Shown here: piece after piece, positions 55,493-62,406 of the stretch
Numbering within the stretch: the stretch's first letter is position 1
Layout: every line of letters begins with the position of its first letter
Source: Rhizopus sp. PT2906
Taxonomy: Eukaryota > Mucoromycota > Mucoromycetes > Mucorales > Rhizopodaceae
DNA length: 62,406 nt
Assembly: GCA_025529335.1 (NCBI GenBank)
Contig: JAMYHX010000247.1
Coordinates: forward strand, 1 to 62,406
Direction of reading: 5' to 3'
The notes under the pieces: model-generated
Told to the model about the DNA's origin: nothing
The model's database searches: none
What the model saw: only the letters and a program-made list of their open reading frames with translations
Position numbers and translations under genes: made by a program

Positions 55493-56569
55493 ATGCCTGC
55501 TCACGAATCTAATAAAGTCATTCACCTTGAACATCCTTCTGGTTCAAAAGCTGAAATTGCTCTTTTTGGTATGATAACAAAGCCTTATATTCTAGAATAA
55601 TATCTTTACGTTTTTGTTTTAACGCGTCTTATCAGGCTCAACCCTTACTAGTTGGGTAGTTGATGGTAAAGAGCGTATTTTTGTTAGGTAAACTTTTAAA
55701 AGATGGTTTATTATCTCATAAAGTAACTTTGGATGAATAGTAAATTAGCCAAACGTGATGGAAGCAAAGCTATTCGTGGAGGAATTCCAATTTGTTTCCC
55801 TATCTTTGGCACCAAAGAGACTGTTAGTCTTCCCCAACACGGTAAAAGTCATATAATCTATAAATGAATGATCCTCATCTCGCAACCTTACTTAGGCTTT
55901 GCTCGTAATACATATTGGGAATACCTTGGAATTGTCACTGATAACGATAAGGTCTCGGTCCGCTTGGGATTAAAAGACACCCAACTTTCACAAGAAGCCA
56001 GAAATGCATGGCCACACTCTTTTCGCCTAATTTATACTGTCACATTGACAAAGAACTCATTGGAAACAGTCTGTACTTTGAAGAATGAAGATGAAGACAC
56101 GTTTGAGTTCAATACGCTTCTTCACACCTATTTTGTAGTTCCTGTAAGTAGTAACTAAGGAAACTGAGACTGTCAAAAAATAATCAAAATTTACTGTTAG
56201 GATATTACCAAGGTGCAGATCCAAGGATTGACTTCTTGTGAATATATTGACAAAGTACAAGGAGGTGCCAAAGCCTTGGAGAAAAACGAAAAGATAACAA
56301 TCTCACAAGAAGTAGACAGAGTTTATAAGAATGTGCAGGACAAGCTTCTTCTTGAAATTGGTGATGGAAGCGCCATTAGCATTGAGAAGAATAACTTGAA
56401 AGACACAGTTGTATGGAATCCTTGGATCGAAAAGGCAAAGGGTTTAAATGATTTTGATGATGAAGAGTATAAGAACATGGTCTGCGTTGAAGCTGGAAGT
56501 GTAGCCGATTGGGTTAAACTAGCAGGAGGCCAAACCTGGACTGCAGGTCAAACTTTGACAGTTCTCTAA
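55493..56569 (+). CDS. Glucose-6-phosphate 1-epimerase
   Basis: Five exons (55493-55568, 55636-55687, 55741-55841, 55896-56143, 56201-56569) give 281 aa. It follows the yeast YMR099C type of aldose-1-epimerase-like fold: GSTLTSWVVDGKERIFVSKL, AIRGGIPICFPIFG (sugar-phosphate Arg), LPQHGFARNTYWEY (catalytic His), NTLLHTYFVV (second His), VVWNPWIEKAKGLNDFDDEE and VCVEAGSVADW (catalytic Glu). The enzyme interconverts the anomers of glucose-6-phosphate in the cytosol. All residues expected for catalysis are visible. Confidence 0.92.
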
Positions 56570-56901
56570 TATTCTTCCTCCCCCCTCCCTTTTTTTTCTT
56601 TCATGAATATATAACTTGCTATATGCATAACTTTTATAAAAGCAAAGTAACAAAAAAGCGTGAATGTATGAATATAAATCAAACAAACGATCCTTTCAAT
56701 ATATGCATAAAAGCTTTCGTTGTTCGCTGCATAAGACTATAATCAGAATGTCAATCATTTTGGTTGTGGTAAGTTTTTATTGGTTGTTAATTAAGTAACC
56801 GATTGGCACAAGAAAAGATTAAGCATATTTTGGTTTTTTTTTCTTTTTTTCTTTTTATAAACACTTTTCTTTCTTTCTTAAAGCAGAAAAAGAAAAAAAA
56901 A

Positions 56902-57817
56902 ATGTCGAATATGGCAAGCGTCAAGGAACAAATGGAAACCTTTAGTACAAAGGCAGAAGATATCCTTGATAAAGTAGGACAACCTTTAAAACCTTATATC
57001 CCAGCCATGTCAAGATTCCTTATTGTTGCTACATTCCTTGAAGACTCCTTACGTATCGTCACACAGTGGAGAGATCAACTTAGCTTTATGCAAGACGTCA
57101 GACACTTCCCAAGAGGTCTTAGCCATTTATTTCTTGGTCTTAATGTTTTGGTAAATATTTCGTGTTTTAGAAAAAAAAAAAAAAAAAAAAAAAAGGAGAA
57201 ACGTCTGACTCATGTGGAAATAACTATAGGTCATGCTCAGTGCCTCTTCCTTGATTATCGCTAAAAGACATCAAGCATATGCTATTTATGGTCTTATGGG
57301 TGTGATTGTCAGTCAAGCTTTTGGATATGGCTTAGTTTTTGATATGTCCTTCTTTTTACGTAACTTGTCAGTGATGGGTGGTCTAATGATGGTCTTGTCC
57401 GAAACCATGGTTAAGCGCAAGCAAATGTTTGCTGCTTTACCACAAATTTCAGAAACAAATCGTCGCATGTACATACAACTCGCAGGCCGTATCTTGCTTA
57501 TCTTTCTCTTCATTGGTTCCGCTTTCCATGGCGATTGGTCTTTAATGCGTATCGTTGTCTCTCTCGTTGGCTTGGCTGCATGTGTCATGGTGGCTGTTGG
57601 CTTCAAAGCAAAGTGGTCAGCCATGTTCTTGGTTCTCTTCTTGTCTGTTCTAAATGTATTTGTCAACAACTTTTGGTCAGTTCAACACAGTTACTACAAG
57701 CGCGATTTCTTAAGATACGACTTCTTCCAGTCTTTAAGTACAGTTGGTGGCTTCTTATTATTGGTCAGCACTGGCCCTGGTGGGTTAAGTTACGATGAAA
57801 AGAAGAAGGAATTTTAA
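56902..57817 (+). CDS. ERV29: ERV29/SURF4 ER cargo receptor
   Basis: Two exons (56902-57150, 57230-57817) give 278 aa. Several transmembrane segments (VIVSQAFGYGLVFDMSFFLR; ILLIFLFIGSAFHGDW; IVVSLVGLAACVMVAVGF; AMFLVLFLSVLNVFVNNFW) and the family signatures RFLIVATFLEDSLRIVTQW, SVMGGLMMVLSE and DFLRYDFFQSLSTVGGFLLL are present. The C-terminal DEKKKEF supplies a dilysine ER retrieval signal (KKxx-type). Surf4/Erv29 loads soluble cargo into COPII vesicles. The 79-nt intron includes a ~24-nt A run (57171-57194), so the exon 2 acceptor lies 35 nt beyond it. Confidence 0.93.
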
Positions 57818-59301
57818 AAGGATATAAAAATGAACAACACACACATCAACAAGAAAAGGAAAATAGGTCAACAAAAAAAAATAAAAAGCGTGTAAAGTAT
57901 TAGTACATTACTAGGTTATCTGTATGTCTTATCAAGTGTTAAACACAGTTAATGAAAACTGTATTACATTAGTTGTATTAAGTGCGTTACTCTTGTTAAA
58001 ATAGTTCAGAGTAACAGGAGTTTAAGTAAAGATGAAAGCAAGAGTTAGCTTGAGAAAGAGTAATAGTGTATATCGCGAATAAAAAATAGAATGAAGCATC
58101 TTGAGTATTCTATCGTCACTGTAAATTAATGTTGGGCTATGAACAAACATGCAGGCTGATATTTCGAAATTTTGTGCACTCAAAGATTGGGATCTTGTTA
58201 AAATATACAAATGCTTATGTTTACAACTCTTTATTTTCAAAAATCATGGTAAACGAACTTTTTGTTTTGACACGTAATGTTTATTTATAAGAGAGGATAA
58301 AAACGATTTTGGGGGCAAAGTCTGTTGATGGTTCAATAAATAACGAGGATGCATAAACTATATTGTTCTCCTTCATGTTTATTTCAAAATAAGCCTTAAA
58401 GATTGCTTCTTTTCTTCACCTCTCCAAATTTAATGCGTCATAAAAGCGATGACACTTTTCAAGAGTAGTATTCTACTGTACCTAAGGCATGATAACCGTT
58501 GCCTTTTATAGTTGAATAAACCTTTTTGCAGCTCATACTGATCGTCATAAATTAACGACAAAAGCAATATAATATACAATTTAAAGAAAAGCCCGTGTTT
58601 CAAATTGTAAGTGATTTATTGAATGACTTCTCTTTGAGGATTTAAAAGAAATTGTTTATATTCTTGATAACGTTGGGATTTGAATATCGTAACCTTATCT
58701 ATGCTGCTTTATAATGTTGTTACTGGGTGTTAGTAAGGTTAAAAATAAGTTTTAAAAGTAGAACTTGTTGTTGTGGCCACCAGATCTTTATATAAGATCA
58801 ATATAAAGCAATATAATGCTAAGTCTTGAAAGATAAAGTAAAAAGATAAAATAAAGAAATTATATAAGTAAAATATTGCTTAAGATATAAGAAAAGTTAT
58901 TGTGATCAGAAGATTGAGCCTTAAGATATCGTTTATTTCAAAAATGATTTTGGGATATTTATACTGTTTCAATGTTGATAAGTATGCAATTGATAATAAT
59001 AATAATAATAATGATATAAAATAATGATTTAAAATAATAATGAATGATAATTATAAATACTAATAATAATAATAAAAAACGATCAAAACTTGCATACGCA
59101 TGCATGTAGTGTTCAATGTTACCAGATACAAAAAACGGTATCAATGTAATTTGTGTTGCATTACCTTCCTATACTTTAGATAAAGTATAGTTAGTTACTC
59201 GTTTCAGGTTCTGCCAAAAGAAAGGTCCAATAGCAAAATTTGTGTAACATTGGGATAAATATTTATCCAAAAATTTTTTAAAAAATAATTGGTTATTAAG
59301 T
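57818..59301. other. Intergenic, very AT-rich
   Basis: About 1.5 kb with (AAT)n stretches near 58994-59010 and 59060-59075. No gene. On the minus strand a T run just below 59302 is suited to terminate the tRNA transcript. Confidence 0.6.
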
Positions 59302-59385
59302 TCCGGCCTACCAGATTCGAACTAGTGACCTAAAGATGACAGCATTCACTACAGTCTTCCGCTCTACCAACTGAGCTAAGGCCGG
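59302..59385 (-). tRNA. tRNA-Tyr (GUA) with an 11-nt intron
   Basis: Read on the minus strand, a 7-bp acceptor stem CCGGCCT pairs with AGGCCGG, discriminator A. A box is TAGCTCAGTTGG and B box AGTTCGAATCT. The anticodon arm GAAGA-CTGTAG...A-TCTTT encloses anticodon GTA, and an 11-nt intron (TGAATGCTGTC) follows position 37, the standard place for nuclear tRNA introns. Tyr tRNAs with an intron are normal in fungi. A T-rich Pol III terminator follows. Confidence 0.95.
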
Positions 59386-60174
59386 TCTTGCTACGAAACT
59401 GTGAGGTGTTAAAATATTTTATTATAATTATTTTAGTCACGTGATTATCATGTGACCTGGGAATATATTTCGCCTTTTTTTTTGCGTGTATCATTGGACG
59501 GAGAAATGTAATGCGTCTCATTGTTATTACGTGGTTTTCACGTATATTTTTTTTTGTTTTGTGATTCTTTGTGGTTTTGTTCATTGTTTTCATCAATTGC
59601 ATTCAAACTGATGACAAATGTTGATATTCTTTTCAGCTACTTTCATTTGTCTTGCAGCGTTTTCCATAGAGATTTCTATGTTTATCGTCTTAAATAAATT
59701 GTGAGATAGTTTGCTGAGTTTTTGTTACATTCTTTATTAGAAACAAAGGCAGATTATAAATATAAATACAGCTAATGTTTGTTAATCACAATGATAAGTA
59801 TACTCATAATTCAAATGTTCAGATAGTAAATACAGTATTGACGTGGTTGTGAGCCAAGAAAAAAAAACGATTTAAGCATGTAAAGCCGGATGTCTTAAGC
59901 TTTGATCTTCACAAACAGTGCAGGATGACAGATGAATGAGTTAGCTTATTGTTTCTTGGCCATTGATTTATTTTTCTTGCTCTCTCTGACCTTCTTTCTT
60001 AAATTAAGCCATGTATGTCTCATTGACGTCTACATTTAGTTTCAATGAGTGTTAAATTGAGAGATAAAATGTCAAACAAATTGGTACCTTCTTATTGGCC
60101 AAAGAAATTTCTCTCAGATGCTTAAAGCGTAAAGGTCTCACATACAGCAGATTTCATCCGTTCAATACTCAAAG
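59386..60174. other. Upstream region of eEF1B-gamma
   Basis: About 790 nt without a gene. Shared divergent spacing with the tRNA. No clear TATA or conserved box assigned. Confidence 0.5.
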
Positions 60175-61500
60175 ATGAGCCCCATTGGTGTATGTAATCC
60201 ACATCCATCCATCATATTTAAATACTCATAAGCTTCAATAGACCATCAAGACCTACCCCAACAACGCCCGTGTCGCCAAGGCTTGCATTGCTGTATGTTT
60301 GATAATTGCAGTTCAAGAAAAGATGCTAATTCGTAATTTTAGGCTGCCTACAACGGTTTGGAATTCAATGTTGAAGAATTCGATCTTGCCAAGGACAGAA
60401 CCCCCGAATTCTATGCCAAGTTCCCTTTGGGTAGGATCCCTGTCCTTGAATCTGCTCAAGTCGACCTCTTTGAATCTTCTGCTATTGGCTACTACGCCGC
60501 TGCTCTCAAGGAAGATTCTCCTCTTTTGGGTAAGAATGCTGTTGAAAAGGCCTTGATCCTGCAATGGGTTCTTTTCTGTGAAACCGAACTCAACACCAAC
60601 TTGGGCGGTTGGTTGTACCCTCTTTTGGGTTTCATGCCTTACCTCAAGCCCTCTGTTGATACCGCCACTGCCAACTTCAAGCGTGCCTTAGGTGCTTTGA
60701 ACTCTGTTTTGTTGACCAAGACCTACCTCGTTGGTAACGATGTCACCTATGCTGATATCGCTGTTGTCACCAGTCTTTTCTACGCCTACACCAAATTACT
60801 TGATAAGGCTGCTCGTGCTGAGTTCAAGAACGTCACCCGTTACTTCAACACTGTTGCCAACAAGCCTCATTTCAAGAAGCACCTCGGTGAATTCACTCTC
60901 TGTGAAACTCCTTTGAAGTACACTCCTCCTAAGAAGGAAACCAAGAAGAAGGAAGCTGCCCCTGCTAAGAAGGAAGCTGCTCCTGCCAAGAAGGAAGCCG
61001 CTGCTGTTGAAGAAGAGCCTAAGCCTGCTCCTAAGCCCAAGTCCAAGTTGGATCTCTTGCCTCCTTCCAAGTTCATCTTGGACCAATGGAAGCGTGAATA
61101 CTCCAACAATGACACCAAGGATGCCATCAAGTGGTTCTGGGAAAACTTCGACCCTGAGGGTTATTCTATCTGGAAGGTTGATTACAAGTACAATGATGAA
61201 TTGACTTTGACCTTCATGTCCAACAACTTGATTGGTGGTTTCTATGCTCGTCTTGAACGTGCTCACAAGTATGCCTTCGGTTCCATGATCGTCCGTGGTG
61301 AAAACAACAACAACACCATTTCCGGTTACTTCGTCATCCGTGGCCAAGAAGTTCCTTTCGAAATCTCTGACGCTGCTGACTTCCCCTCTTTCAACTTCAC
61401 CAAGATTGAACCCTCTCAATATGAAGAAAAGAAGGAAGAATTCTACAAGTACTTGGCTTGGGACTTTGAAGACTGTGTTGATGGCAAGGTCTTCAAATAA
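60175..61500 (+). CDS. Translation elongation factor eEF1B gamma
   Basis: Three exons (60175-60189, 60242-60292, 60343-61500) give 407 aa. The first coding exon is only 15 nt (MSPIG). The GST-like N-domain covers ~1-205 (TYPNNARVAKACIAAAYNGL; PLGRIPVLESAQVDLFESSA). A Lys/Ala/Pro linker follows. The eEF1G C-domain (KSKLDLLPPSKFILDQWKRE; EGYSIWKVDYKYNDELTLTF; YLAWDFEDCVDGKVFK) ends the protein. It is the structural gamma subunit of the eEF1A exchange factor. Third-position choice (AAG, GGT, ACC, CTC-rich) is far more biased than in neighbours, as expected for very high expression. Confidence 0.95.
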
Positions 61501-61810
61501 ACACAACAATTTGCATTTAGTAATAAACCAACATTTCTCTCTCTTTTTCATTAACTGAGTCCCCTTTTCTTTCTCTTTTCGTAAAACGGTATCCCGGCCA
61601 AAGATTATTGTTCATAGTTACAATAGTCTTGCCAGCCGAGAGGTTATAAACTAACTGTTTGGAACCAAGATTGAATGATCTCCTATAGACTCAGTGTTCA
61701 AAAGCTTCACCGACACAGAGACAGATACGTGATCTACATATTTAATGTCACATTTAAAACCCCATTTATCAGTGAATAAATCTACTTCTTTCTCCCCTAT
61801 CTCTTATCTT
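61501..61810. other. Intergenic eEF1B-gamma to TPS
   Basis: 310 nt. A CT-rich stretch precedes the TPS start. Nothing else is recognised. Confidence 0.5.
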
Positions 61811-62406
61811 ATGACTACTGGGAATAATAACTTTTCCTTTTTACCATTATTACCAATCGACGATCACCAGGGACGTATTATCCATGTTACTCATCAAATA
61901 CCCTTTGAAGTTATCCATGAAACAGATGAAGAAGGATCATTACAGTGGACATTTAGACCTCGTCATGAACATGCTGCCATGTATGCAGGCATTCATTCCC
62001 TTATCGACGAATGGGAAACATTATGTATCGGTTGGACAGGCCAAATCTATAAAGATTCACCGAGCTTAGAAAATGTCGATCGTTATGAGATTGACATGTT
62101 GGGCGATCAAGAAAAGGAATCTTTACAATCACAACTTTATCAGGAACATAATTGTATACCATTATTTCTAGATAGTAGTAGTGTAGCAGGACATTACCAT
62201 GGTTACTGCAAAACATGCAAGTATTTGACAAATTTTATACTAAAAGAGAGAAGAACAAACACTAACCCAAAAAAAAAAGTATTGTGGCCACTTTTTAATT
62301 ATATAGTGTGGAACGATGCAACGGATGGACGAATTGAAAAAACTCAGTGGAACTATTATGAAGCAGTAAACCAAAAGTATGCTGATACAGTAGTAGAACA
62401 GTATCA
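61811..62406 (+). CDS. Trehalose-6-phosphate synthase/phosphatase family protein, 5' part
   Basis: Open at the right window edge. Exon 1 61811-62216 and exon 2 from 62280. GRIIHVTHQIPFEVIHE, SLIDEWETLCIGWTGQIY and YHGYCKT|LLWPLFNYIVWN are the N-terminal blocks of glycosyltransferase-20 proteins; the VTHQIPFEV version is that of the fungal TPS2/TPS3/TSL1 group rather than TPS1. The missing remainder should contain the rest of GT20 and a phosphatase (HAD) domain. The intron keeps frame only with a GC donor (T|GCAAGT at 62217) and an AG after an A run (62279), a GC-AG intron like those in HIR1 and the GATA gene. Confidence 0.85.
   Translation, partial: MTTGNNNFSFLPLLPIDDHQGRIIHVTHQIPFEVIHETDEEGSLQWTFRPRHEHAAMYAGIHSLIDEWETLCIGWTGQIYKDSPSLENVDRYEIDMLGDQEKESLQSQLYQEHNCIPLFLDSSSVAGHYHGYCKTCKYLTNFILKERRTNTNPKKKVLWPLFNYIVWNDATDGRIEKTQWNYYEAVNQKYADTVVEQY

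Noticed and set aside
60796..61551. Long minus-strand ORF opposite eEF1B-gamma
   Set aside because: It is a shadow of the strongly codon-biased eEF1B-gamma gene; the plus-strand protein is unmistakable.

Overview
The window is nuclear DNA of an early-diverging fungus, most likely Mucoromycota (Mucorales-type). Genes are compact, AT-rich and packed with 45-65 nt GT-AG introns. The ortholog set is fungal (HIR1, TAF4, NDC1, RPN8, HSP78, ERV29, fungal-type trehalose-phosphate synthase). Between genes lie long A/T homopolymers and decayed retrotransposon or transposon fragments. No bacterial, organellar or viral blocks were seen. Gene models were built by hand from splice motifs, reading-frame continuity and recognisable conserved blocks; nothing was computed by alignment.

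Layout. 0-3.6 kb: the 3' end of VPS33, a two-finger GATA factor, and a convergent ELMO-domain gene whose stop codon overlaps that of the GATA gene. 3.6-6.4 kb: repeats and relics (dispersed repeat, PD-(D/E)XK-like relic, LINE reverse transcriptase relic). 6.4-18.8 kb: a dense block with a UIM/SIM/UBZ4 protein and TAF4 on the plus strand, then MIC19, YOS9, a class II eIF4E, a leucine-rich-repeat protein and 16-exon HIR1, all on the minus strand. 18.8-26.8 kb: gene-poor, with several relics and one small membrane protein. 26.8-31 kb: a START-domain protein and a ULS1-type SNF2/RING translocase. 31-33.5 kb: relics and the second copy of the dispersed repeat. 33.5-44.6 kb: RAD6, RPL30, RPN8, RAB2, SPO11, RPC19 and NDC1. 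44.6-51.3 kb: a broken methyltransferase, a single-exon SANT/trihelix-like protein, COA1 and an SGNH/PC-esterase-like membrane protein with an in-frame stop. 52.3-57.8 kb: mitochondrial HSP78, glucose-6-phosphate 1-epimerase and ERV29. 57.8-62.4 kb: tRNA-Tyr, eEF1B-gamma, and the 5' end of a trehalose-phosphate synthase/phosphatase.

Functional themes are mostly housekeeping: chromatin and transcription (TAF4, HIR1, RPC19, GATA), ubiquitin/SUMO (RAD6, RPN8, ULS1, UBZ4 protein), ER/Golgi traffic (YOS9, RAB2, ERV29, VPS33) and mitochondria (MIC19, COA1, HSP78). SPO11 shows that the meiotic break machinery is encoded.

The most unusual signals are in gene structure. HSP78 only reads in frame if a single-nucleotide exon is spliced between two ordinary introns. 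RAD6 has a 12-nt exon and RAB2 an 11-nt exon. Three genes need GC-AG introns with the donor GCAAGT. Two otherwise intact genes carry in-frame stop codons.
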